Shown here: piece by piece, positions 32,540 to 40,154 of the stretch | Layout of the letters: each line of letters starts with the position of its first letter | How positions within the stretch are numbered: the stretch's first letter is position 1 | Source of the DNA: Armatimonadota bacterium | GTDB lineage: Bacteria; Armatimonadota; UBA5829 | Direction: 5' to 3' | Length of the DNA stretch: 64,000 nt | Assembly (NCBI GenBank): GCA_039679645.1 | Contig: JBDKUO010000030.1 | Location: 1 to 64,000 of the forward strand | Position numbers and translations under genes: made by a program | The notes under the pieces: generated by a model | Database searches by the model: none | Told to the model about the DNA's origin: nothing | What the model saw: only the letters and a program-made list of their open reading frames with translations

Positions 32540-33114
32540 TCTTTCACTATCACCCGCCGTGGAAGTCCACAGTTTACTAATAAGCAGTCAAACTTTTCTG
32601 GGTCGAAGCGCGGCACGATCCAGCGTTTCATATCTTCATATTCTTCATCGTCGGAGTCAGCCAGTACTCGGAGAAGCTCGGCATATCCGCCGATACCTCC
32701 ACAATCCTCGGGAGGGCAGCGTCTTGCCCCGTCCAGACAGACAGGGTATCGTTCATCGGGTATGGGGTCGGATATTTGCTCAAGAAGCAGTGTGTGCTCC
32801 CAATTGTCGCCGAAATCATATCGGTAAAGGCATTTGTCGCCCTTTTTCGCAAGAGCCTGGGAGAGCTTAATTTTCGAACCGTCCTGGTGCCCGAGTTCAT
32901 AGATATCATCCTCAATGGAATCGGGGTCTGTATACTCCACACCATCCACATCAAAACAGTACAGGTGGTAGTTTTCCCAACCCATCAATATCTGCAGCAT
33001 GTCATGAAGTCTGGTGAGCTTCACGTCCGACCGAACCTGGAACCTGCGCCAGATGATCGGTTCGAGGTTGTTGAGACTTACTCTGAGTTGATATATTTGA
33101 GGTATTGCTGCCAT
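32536..33114 (-). CDS. Plasmid pRiA4b ORF-3 family protein
   Basis: 192 residues. IYQLRVSLNNLEPIIWRRFQV, LHDMLQILMGWENYHLYCFDV, YRYDFGDNWEHTLLLE and CLDGARRCPPEDCGGIGGY are the signature blocks of PF07929. The family is widespread, often next to transposons and defence genes; its biochemical role is unknown. Complete in length. It overlaps the truncated UPF0158-like ORF downstream and lies 83 bases after the SEC-C gene. Confidence 0.87.
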   Translation of the reverse strand: MAAIPQIYQLRVSLNNLEPIIWRRFQVRSDVKLTRLHDMLQILMGWENYHLYCFDVDGVEYTDPDSIEDDIYELGHQDGSKIKLSQALAKKGDKCLYRYDFGDNWEHTLLLEQISDPIPDERYPVCLDGARRCPPEDCGGIGGYAELLRVLADSDDEEYEDMKRWIVPRFDPEKFDCLLVNCGLPRRVIVKE

Positions 33115-33197
33115 TAGTTCCTTGCCCTCACGTATATTTTGTCGTGACTCATTTCACTATATCGGCTGAGATGCTGTAGCCGTGAACAGACCAGGTA

Positions 33198-34079
33198 TTA
33201 TTTCCCACAACATTTCTTATACTTTTTGCCACTTCCACATGGACAAGGAGCATTACGCCCAACTTTCGGCTTGACCTGCCATTGCGTGGTTTGCCAGGTC
33301 TGCTCGGTCGGCGATGTCGTTGTGAATCGTTGTGAGTCTTGAAAGCAAGCCCACCCGGCCATATCATGTGCTGTATCTTCAATAAAATGCTTATTGTTAT
33401 CCTGGGCAAGTTTTGCCAGAGCGAAATATTTGCCTTTTTCCAGACACCAATTCACATCCTGCACCCCGATAAACGTGGTGTCGACAAGCCCATCGGAATA
33501 CGCCTGCTCGATCTCCTCTGCCATCTCCCCTGGATACAGATCACAGCAATGGCTGACCAGACTGCTCCAAACGAAATCAAAGTTGCGCTCAAGCTTTCCA
33601 TGAAACAGGCTCTGGAAGTATGCTATTATCTCACCGCGAGTCTTAACCTCTTGCGCCACTAGAACAACAAGAGCTTCTAGCGCTGCACTTCTCACATATT
33701 TATCGAGCTTCACATTTTCGACCATGCCGCATATCAAGCCAACATCGCCGCCACAAACAGACGCCAGCATTCGTCCCAAGTCCTCTGTGATGACATCACC
33801 CAGCGCCTGTTCAACCAATTTTTGGTCAGCGCTGACGAAATCCACCAGGATTGGATAAGAGCGCTTCTCGCGAAACTGTGCCAACAGATACATAGCGAAG
33901 ATGTGACCCATGTAGTCTTCCTGAAGTGCAATGTCTTCGATATTGGTGGTCGCATTTTCAATTATGTGCATAAGCGCCGGGGTGATCTCTTCACGCTGCT
34001 TGATAGCCTCTGTCACTGCATGTTGTGGAAACACGCCGCTATTATAAGTCAACTCCGCAATGATTTCTTGTGTCGTCAT
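33198..34079 (-). CDS. DUF1186-like protein with C-terminal SEC-C zinc motif
   Basis: 293 residues. The N-terminal two-thirds is a helical repeat domain (MTTQEIIAELTYNSGVFPQHAV...; residues about 1-230) like DUF1186. The last 25 residues are a SEC-C motif, NAPCPCGSGKKYKKCCGK, which binds zinc (CxC...CC) and is found in SecA and many stand-alone proteins. ATG 34079 is chosen by GAGGAACGG upstream and by the family start. It follows the DUF6880-like gene by 13 bases and is probably co-transcribed. Function unknown. Confidence 0.8.
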   Translation of the reverse strand: MTTQEIIAELTYNSGVFPQHAVTEAIKQREEITPALMHIIENATTNIEDIALQEDYMGHIFAMYLLAQFREKRSYPILVDFVSADQKLVEQALGDVITEDLGRMLASVCGGDVGLICGMVENVKLDKYVRSAALEALVVLVAQEVKTRGEIIAYFQSLFHGKLERNFDFVWSSLVSHCCDLYPGEMAEEIEQAYSDGLVDTTFIGVQDVNWCLEKGKYFALAKLAQDNNKHFIEDTAHDMAGWACFQDSQRFTTTSPTEQTWQTTQWQVKPKVGRNAPCPCGSGKKYKKCCGK

Positions 34080-34092
34080 TATCCGTTCCTCG

Positions 34093-35415
34093 TTACTTCC
34101 CGTACTGTGACCAGAATGCCGTCTTTCGCCCGTGAGCCTCACGCAGCAATACCTTATATGCTCCGTGATCCGAAAAATCCTTCCAATCATCGATACTACC
34201 ATCAAGGGAATCAAGCTTCGTCAGATACCGGACACCATGATGGTAGTATTTCGAGACGCCTCTTGCGAGTATCGAGTCCAGAAGCGCCCGGTAGACCACA
34301 GTTGCCGCAAGATAACGTCCATCTTTCTCCATGCTCTCTGCCATCGGCAAAAGACCCGTGTAATAGCCGCCGTCCAATTTGTCCGAATGGTTCAGTAGAT
34401 AACACTCCGCCTCGTCCATCCGGCCGATGTCAATCAGAAACGTGGCGTTGAAGTCATAATAACTATCCAAGCTCAGGATGCTCCTGACTTCATCCGCCAC
34501 GACTTGCTCACGCCGGTCTTCTCCAATCACGGAGAGCAATTTCGTCAAATTGTCCTGGCTGCGGTATTCGTGAAAGATTTGCCAGGCCGTTTCCTTCGCT
34601 TTCTCTATATTTCCAAGTCCTGTATGTATACGCAGCATTAAGTCACTATGACCATATTCCCCAGCACGTTCCATCCAGGATAGCGCGGTTTTAGCGTCCC
34701 CTGTTTCCAAATAGGCTTGTGCAATATCGGGATACTGCCTCAGACTCAGTTGAGGACACGCCGCCCTCAGAGCTTCCTCGTACATAGGAGCATCCTTAAG
34801 ATAACGCGCGATTGATGCCAAAGGATTAGACCAATGATATGAATATGGTTGTTCTCTGATTTTCTGCCTGATCCGGTCAGCCAATACACGAAGCATCTTC
34901 TTCGACAGAAATCTGTGCGTCGATCTGATAAGTTCAACCCGCACTCCATATTCATCCGATTCATAGAGCTTCATGAGTCTGTCGATTAAATGCGCCTTAT
35001 CTGAGTAGTCAGACGCATAGCGGACGAACAGATCGCATGCGGAGCATTGAAATACCGTGCCGACATAGCCGCCAGAGTCGTCGCACTGCTCAAATATCTG
35101 CTCATCCGCTTCAAAGAACGCTATGACCTGCTCAAGTCCTACTTCGGGATCATCGCACCCTGCTTCCAGATCATCAAGCATCTGATCGAGTTCATGCGCA
35201 AAGCTCGACGCGCCTCGCCAGTCGATAAAGCGTCGTGTTCTTTTCAGCGCCGCGAGTTTAGACTTGAACGCTTTGACTTTTTCACTTGGGATTGAGACCA
35301 TTCGCCTCACAACTCGATCCGCTTCATCGTCCCGTGATGCCAATCGAAGAATAGCGTCGGCCAATTCACAGGGGCCAAGGCCGATCAGTAGCTCACGGAT
35401 ATTGTTACTTTTCAT
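34093..35415 (-). CDS. Helical-repeat protein, DUF6880-like
   Basis: 440 residues, no signal or membrane segment. It opens IRELLIGLGPCELADAILRLASRDDEADRVVRRMVS and continues FIDWRGASSFAHELDQMLDDLE, then a TPR-like stretch (QAYLETGDAKTALSWMERAGEY; GLGNIEKAKETAWQIF; DIGRMDEAECYLLNH). The order matches proteins now grouped as DUF6880, often next to SEC-C proteins as here. A scaffold role is inference. The two genes end and start 13 bases apart. Confidence 0.65.
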   Translation of the reverse strand: MKSNNIRELLIGLGPCELADAILRLASRDDEADRVVRRMVSIPSEKVKAFKSKLAALKRTRRFIDWRGASSFAHELDQMLDDLEAGCDDPEVGLEQVIAFFEADEQIFEQCDDSGGYVGTVFQCSACDLFVRYASDYSDKAHLIDRLMKLYESDEYGVRVELIRSTHRFLSKKMLRVLADRIRQKIREQPYSYHWSNPLASIARYLKDAPMYEEALRAACPQLSLRQYPDIAQAYLETGDAKTALSWMERAGEYGHSDLMLRIHTGLGNIEKAKETAWQIFHEYRSQDNLTKLLSVIGEDRREQVVADEVRSILSLDSYYDFNATFLIDIGRMDEAECYLLNHSDKLDGGYYTGLLPMAESMEKDGRYLAATVVYRALLDSILARGVSKYYHHGVRYLTKLDSLDGSIDDWKDFSDHGAYKVLLREAHGRKTAFWSQYGK

Positions 35416-35629
35416 TGATCATGCCGCGACCACACGAATGTGTCCGCGCTCCGCTTGGTAAGCCATATTCACATTATGTCATAATTGGTATGGTCAAACA
35501 AGCAGCATTTTTAATAATACAAAAATCGGGGAAGCGCTTACAATATGCTGCATATCTCACTTCGTGTCGAGTCCGTGCGCGGATGAAAATCGATCAGTAG
35601 AGTCGTTCTGCCTGGAACCGGGAGGACAA

Positions 35630-36014
35630 TTGGTAAACGTGTTGGCTCAGCAGCAAGAACAGCTCGAATGGAATCAGGGCACGGAGCTTGAGGATAATGC
35701 TGCGGATTACGCGAATGCCACCGCACGTCTGCTAGCTGATCCGACAAACCACAACAGGCTTCTATTGGCATCTGAGCTCCGGCAACGTGGCGCGGCAGCG
35801 CGAGCTTTCGCAAGCCTACTCTATCCGAGCCTTGAACTATCTCTACAATGGAATCTGGTTAGGTTCTACAGCCCGCGCGTGTCGTACTGGCACTTTCTGC
35901 ACAGTACTGACAAGCCTGGAGAACCGGTTTGGGCGACGGGCTTTTGGTCGATGGCACACCGTGGTGGCGAAAGCACTGGCATGGCCAGATGCCTTGATTT
36001 CTGCCCGAATCTAG
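35630..36014 (+). pseudogene. Possible frameshifted gene of unknown family
   Basis: A TTG start at 35630 follows GGGAGG and opens VNVLAQQQEQLEWNQG..., natural-looking to about LLLASELRQRG (near 35795). From there the +1 frame reads more like a protein (RELSQAYSIRALNYLYNGIWLGSTARA... RFGRRAFGRWHTVVAKALAWPDA) to the stop at 36014. The original frame instead becomes rich in Trp and Cys. I do not recognise either half. A frameshift relic or a chance open frame ahead of the DUF1848 gene are both possible. Confidence 0.3.
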
Positions 36015-36098
36015 AAGCTTGCGTGGGGCGTTGACGCATCAGCGCTTAAACGCTACAATCACAACAATGATCGTGCTTCAGTGCCAAGGACGTAATCA

Positions 36099-37085
36099 GT
36101 GAAAGTCATCTCGGTAAGCAGAAGAACTGACATACCGGCATTCTACTCGGAGTGGTTTGTGAACTGTATACGAGATGGCTACTTACGCTGGATCAACCCC
36201 TTCTCAAGACTGGTCCACAGGATATCGCTTCGACCAGAGGATGTGATAGCTTTCGTCTTCTGGTCGAAGAACTACGCTCCCCTCTTGCCTTACCTGGACG
36301 AATTGGACGCAAGCGGATATCGCATGCTCTTCCACTTCACAATCAATGGTCTGCCAAAGGTATTCGAGCCACGCGTTCCCGACGCGACAGCTATGGTAAA
36401 GTGCGCACACAGTCTCTCGCGTCGGTACGGCGCTGATACTGTCTTGTGGCGCTATGATCCAGTATTGATCTCCAGCATTACGGATAGGCATTACCATCTC
36501 GACCGCTTTCGCACGATCTGTGCGGCTATGGAGGGGGCGGTGAAGCGATGCTACTTCAGCTTCGCGGTATTCCACCATAAGGTAAAAAGAAACGCAGCGG
36601 CATTGCATAAGGAAACGGGCATAGCGCTACAAGATATTGCGGTCGCTGATCGCGTCGATATGGCAAACTTACTTGCTGACATAGCATCTGAGCATGGGAT
36701 CAAGATGCTATCCTGCTGTGGTGATTACCTCGTTGGCGGAAAGATCAAGAATGCCCACTGCACGGATGCCGCGCTTCTGCACCGACTCTACCCGGAGCGA
36801 ACTCGTCGGCTGATCGAGGCACCTACGAGAGAAGGCTGCGGCTGCTGCGAATGCACGTATATCGGCATGTATGATACGTGCGCTCATGGCTGCGTGTACT
36901 GCTATGCCAACTCGAGAGCGCAGACCGCCCTGCGTAGGTACGAGAGGCACGATCCCGCATCAGACATGCTTGGCAGAATTAGATTCGTACTCACCAGCGC
37001 CAGTTCGACCAAGATCGAGACACGCGACGACACTCGCAACCTTGTACTATATCTGTTTCCGCCCGATTCCGCAAACAGCAAATGA
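36099..37085 (+). CDS. DUF1848 family protein with radical-SAM-like cysteine motif
   Basis: 328 residues. It starts MKVISVSRRTDIPAFYSEWF and contains FVFWSKNYAPLLPYLDEL and ...EREGCGCCECTYIGMYDTCAHGCVYCYAN. The C-terminal CxxxCxxC (CAHGCVYC with flanking TC) looks like an iron-sulphur cluster site, as noted for this family, though its position near the C-terminus is unlike classical radical-SAM enzymes. Starts at GTG 36099 with AAGGA upstream. The reaction is unknown. It lies between two doubtful or broken genes. Confidence 0.82.
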   Translation: MKVISVSRRTDIPAFYSEWFVNCIRDGYLRWINPFSRLVHRISLRPEDVIAFVFWSKNYAPLLPYLDELDASGYRMLFHFTINGLPKVFEPRVPDATAMVKCAHSLSRRYGADTVLWRYDPVLISSITDRHYHLDRFRTICAAMEGAVKRCYFSFAVFHHKVKRNAAALHKETGIALQDIAVADRVDMANLLADIASEHGIKMLSCCGDYLVGGKIKNAHCTDAALLHRLYPERTRRLIEAPTREGCGCCECTYIGMYDTCAHGCVYCYANSRAQTALRRYERHDPASDMLGRIRFVLTSASSTKIETRDDTRNLVLYLFPPDSANSK

Positions 37086-37136
37086 TCACGCATTTCGCCC
37101 ATAAAAAATTGCAAGCTGCAGAAGTTCTAACCCTCA

Positions 37137-37636
37137 GGTATCTCTCTAAACCCACCAGAACGCCGAGAAATTGTTCACTTTAGAGTCACACACCATCCGA
37201 CAATGCTTTGGGTAATTCAGCAATTTCGCGAGGCTACAGCATTTGGTAATCAGCCCAAATATATCATACGAGACAACGACTGTATCTACGGCAGGAAAGT
37301 GCCAATGTTTCTCAGGAATTGCGGCATCGGAGGACTGCCTATCACTGCCCATGGCAAAATCCATATTGCGAGCAAATAATTGGAATTTTGCGCAGAGAAC
37401 TACTTGATCAAATCACTCCAATTAACGAGCAGCACCTACATCGACTTCTGAAAGAATATATCTATAAGTATTACAACTCAATCAGAACGCATAGCAGCCT
37501 GAACAATAGGCCACCAATTGTTGATCCGTCGTTTGAGAAGCTGAAGCTTCAACCAAATGCCAAACTAATAACGGAGCCGATTCCGGTGGTCTGTATCATA
37601 GCTACCATGCGAAAGCTGCTCAATCAATCTTCCTAA
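37137..37636 (+). pseudogene. Transposase relic, integrase-core type, frameshifted
   Basis: Two frames carry one integrase-core domain. At 37137-37320 the reading is LNPPERREIVHF...HHPTMLWVIQQFREATAFGNQPKYIIRDNDCIYG, with the DND motif. At about 37319-37636 another frame gives YHCPWQNPYCEQIIGILRREL...INEQHLHRLLKEYIYKYYNSIRTHSSLN. The catalytic Glu region (E of YCEQ) and the DND remain, but the N-terminal part is missing and the frames are split, so it is dead. No terminal inverted repeats were found. Confidence 0.8.
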
Positions 37637-37888
37637 TGAACCTTACCCCTACTCGCCAAAAACTGATCCGGCGAACGCTTTGTTAGGTCTGCTTCTACTC
37701 GATTGCGGTAGCGCAATGCTCATCTTGCTTCTTATGACCGCTGAAAATCGTCTCAATGACTCATTACCTGGACTATATTTCGCTATATGCCAGGCCATCG
37801 TTGGCAATGCTGCTCGGATGGACTTTTTGCGAGTGACAACCGTTATATATGCGGAGACGAGCCCCCCGGCACTGACGCAGAGAGTTCA

Positions 37889-39832
37889 CTAAGGTTCAAG
37901 AACTCTTTCTCCATTGACCGTTTTGAGGATTCCATCAAAAGCAACTTTGTCGCCGGTTCGATATCTGAACTGTCCGAGCACCTTGATTCCACGCACGCGA
38001 TCGAGCTGTTCAACATAGCAACCATCAGAAAATACAGCGCTTACTATACCTTCAACACAAACGGATTTGCCATCAGTTTGGGCAAGTGCGTTGCTTATTG
38101 ATGATGGGTTGACTGGAGCAAAACTGACCGTGAATGTACTTTGAACCTCTGAAGCCAGATCGACGTAAAGAAAATCGCCACAATAGTGCTGCGATATGAC
38201 TGAATTCCCTGAGGCGACCGGGATGCCCGCGTCTCTGGTCTGTATCTTGACTTGATTGGCCTTAGTATTGGGCCTGTAAACCGTCACGTTCAGACTGCCG
38301 TCACCCTGTCGATCGTAATCAACCCATCCTTGTACAAAGTCTCGCAGTCTCAAAACCAGATCGTCCACACGGACGAATTTCACGGACTGCGATTTTAGAT
38401 AGCTCATCGCCGAACGAATCTGTTCACATGTGTGTATTCCATTGGTGTATGAATCAGCCGTCGGATCCATTTCTGAATCATGAAAGAATCCATAATTGTA
38501 AAGACCGAACTTGAGGTTTTTTGCGTAATAGATCTTTAGATCTTGACAATAATCCTCACCGTAATTCTTGACGACATTGTCTGCAAGCAATGTCTGAGAC
38601 AGACAAAATGGTGTTATGCTGCTGGCCGACAGATTCTGAACCCAAGTTCTGCACGTAGGCATCAACTGGGTCACAATGTTTGATCCTGAGGGCATAGTTG
38701 CTGCCCGTTGGTCATAACCCTGTGCGCCAAATATCAGTCCGGCTTGGTACATCTGATCAATTTGACTGGTCGATGGATTCATCAAACCTGAGAAATTGAG
38801 ATAGTTTATAGTCTCTGGAATAATCGCTTTTTGTTCCTTAATTACTTCTGTCGTCTCGTACAAGACATCACCCAGGGAAGGCCAATCTTGCGGATGGCTT
38901 CGACTGTGTGACCCGCATACCGTCAGAGGATTAGCGTTCGTCACTGTATTCCACTCCGCAATACCGGAAGGTGCAATGTTGTTATATACCAGTAGGTCGA
39001 CCAGTGGCATATTCATATCTAGCGACAGTTTATTTAGTTCGTCGATTGCTCTCAGATTTGTACCGCTGTGACAATGCACTTCAAACGATGCAATCGGCCT
39101 GCCGTCAATTCGATCATTCGCAAACCCGACGATGCCAGATTGCCCGTATCTCAGATAGCTTACTAGTTTTCCATAATCAATAACTGCCAATGCCTGGTTT
39201 CTGATCGAGTCCAACGCGCCTCCCTGCGGATACAGAAAGCCCAATACCTTATTACCAATGGTTATCTTCATTGCGGGTTGCTTAGTGAATCCGAAATCTT
39301 TAACCGACACATTCTGCCATACGGGATCTGAAATCTCCGGGTCTTTTTCAATTTCCTTGGGCACGATTGTGGCGCCGTTCGCATATCCACTTGTGCCAGC
39401 AGTCACATTGAAAAGAGTGAGGGCATAGCGCAAGTACTCAACCTGATTTCCACTGGAGTCAAAACGTCTATTGCACAGATCACCATTCAGGAATACCTTG
39501 CGGCCTTCACAGAGCGCTGCCTGGCACTTTGCAAGCACATCGAGTATGGGGTGAGGGGATGTGTGGCCGTTAAGTATTATGACATCATGATTGCCAAGCG
39601 ACATAGTCAGGAACTTATTATAAGTGACAATGTCAAAAGGATAACCCGCACCAGCCAGGTCGGTTATGACATATGCACCGTTTGCATAATTGTAAACAGT
39701 AGGAACCTGCCCGGCATCCGTTGTGACCAGTAATACACGCTTTGATGTGATATCTGCATGTCCCACACCGAACAGACCTTGCGTTATTGCAATCACAATC
39801 AATACAAGCAGGCGTTTTTTCATTATTCGCAT
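37889..39832 (-). CDS. Secreted deacetylase-like protein with C-terminal OB-like domain
   Basis: 647 residues with a signal peptide (KKRLLVLIVIAITQGLFGVGHA). Residues about 30-240 form an alpha/beta region (KRVLLVTTDAG... HDVIILNGHTSPHP). About 245-490 contains CGSHSRSHPQDW, an HSxxH element like the metal site of NodB-type polysaccharide deacetylases, and FGLYNYGFFHDSEMDP. The last 70 residues (KSVCVEGIVSAVFSDGCYVEQLD...) look like an OB fold. Start chosen by GGGGG 8 bases before ATG. Divergent from the GHL15-like gene, suggesting joint work on one glycan. The deacetylase call is by motif only. Confidence 0.55.
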   Translation of the reverse strand: MRIMKKRLLVLIVIAITQGLFGVGHADITSKRVLLVTTDAGQVPTVYNYANGAYVITDLAGAGYPFDIVTYNKFLTMSLGNHDVIILNGHTSPHPILDVLAKCQAALCEGRKVFLNGDLCNRRFDSSGNQVEYLRYALTLFNVTAGTSGYANGATIVPKEIEKDPEISDPVWQNVSVKDFGFTKQPAMKITIGNKVLGFLYPQGGALDSIRNQALAVIDYGKLVSYLRYGQSGIVGFANDRIDGRPIASFEVHCHSGTNLRAIDELNKLSLDMNMPLVDLLVYNNIAPSGIAEWNTVTNANPLTVCGSHSRSHPQDWPSLGDVLYETTEVIKEQKAIIPETINYLNFSGLMNPSTSQIDQMYQAGLIFGAQGYDQRAATMPSGSNIVTQLMPTCRTWVQNLSASSITPFCLSQTLLADNVVKNYGEDYCQDLKIYYAKNLKFGLYNYGFFHDSEMDPTADSYTNGIHTCEQIRSAMSYLKSQSVKFVRVDDLVLRLRDFVQGWVDYDRQGDGSLNVTVYRPNTKANQVKIQTRDAGIPVASGNSVISQHYCGDFLYVDLASEVQSTFTVSFAPVNPSSISNALAQTDGKSVCVEGIVSAVFSDGCYVEQLDRVRGIKVLGQFRYRTGDKVAFDGILKTVNGERVLEP

Positions 39833-39939
39833 ACCAATACCCCCACTTCTTTAGATTGATACTTGTGACGATTGTGAACCTGTATGATTACTGAAAATAA
39901 CGACAGACATAGTTTTCGCTATTGGTATCAATCTTATCA

Positions 39940-39948
39940 ATTATACCA
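39940..39948 (-). promoter_or_regulatory. Extended -10 promoter of the secreted deacetylase-like gene
   Basis: Minus strand TGGTATAAT, about 108 bases before the ATG at 39832. It faces away from an identical extended -10 at 40023-40031. Confidence 0.5.
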
Positions 39949-40022
39949 CATTACTACCAGACATTACTGCGCTTCCCCGCGCTTTGAATGAGCATATACA
40001 ATGCCACCTCCACTGTGGCGTA

Positions 40023-40031
40023 TGGTATAAT
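40023..40031 (+). promoter_or_regulatory. Extended -10 promoter of the GHL15-like gene
   Basis: TGGTATAAT preceded by GTA. No convincing -35. It gives a leader of about 117 bases before ATG 40155. Confidence 0.55.
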
Positions 40032-40037
40032 CTGAAA

Positions 40038-40154
40038 GGATGCACACGTTCGTCATATAACTGCGGCCGGGATCTTGATGTGTGTCTTTCCAATCAGGTT
40101 GGGAAAAACAATTATCTAATAATCGGTAGCCCTTACCGATCCACAGGTGTTCAT
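40038..40154 (+). promoter_or_regulatory. Structured 5' leader with competing hairpins
   Basis: CACAC (40043-40047) can pair with GTGTG (40079-40083). TTTCCAA (40086-40092) can pair with TTGGGAAA (40098-40105, one bulge), and the same CTTTC can instead pair with GAAAG (40034-40038). A 7-bp hairpin ATCGGTA-GCCCT-TACCGAT (40122-40140) precedes the ribosome site AGGTG (40145-40149). Mutually exclusive pairings before a start codon suggest a regulatory leader. It does not match any riboswitch consensus I know. Confidence 0.35.

Noticed and set aside
37137-37636. Intact insertion sequence
   Set aside because: Only part of the integrase core is present, in two frames, and no terminal inverted repeats or target duplication are seen.
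40038-40154. c-di-GMP-I (GEMM) riboswitch before the GHL15-like gene
   Set aside because: The 3' hairpin with TTACCGAT looks like part of GEMM, but the conserved AGGGCAAACC and ACGCAAAGCC blocks are absent.
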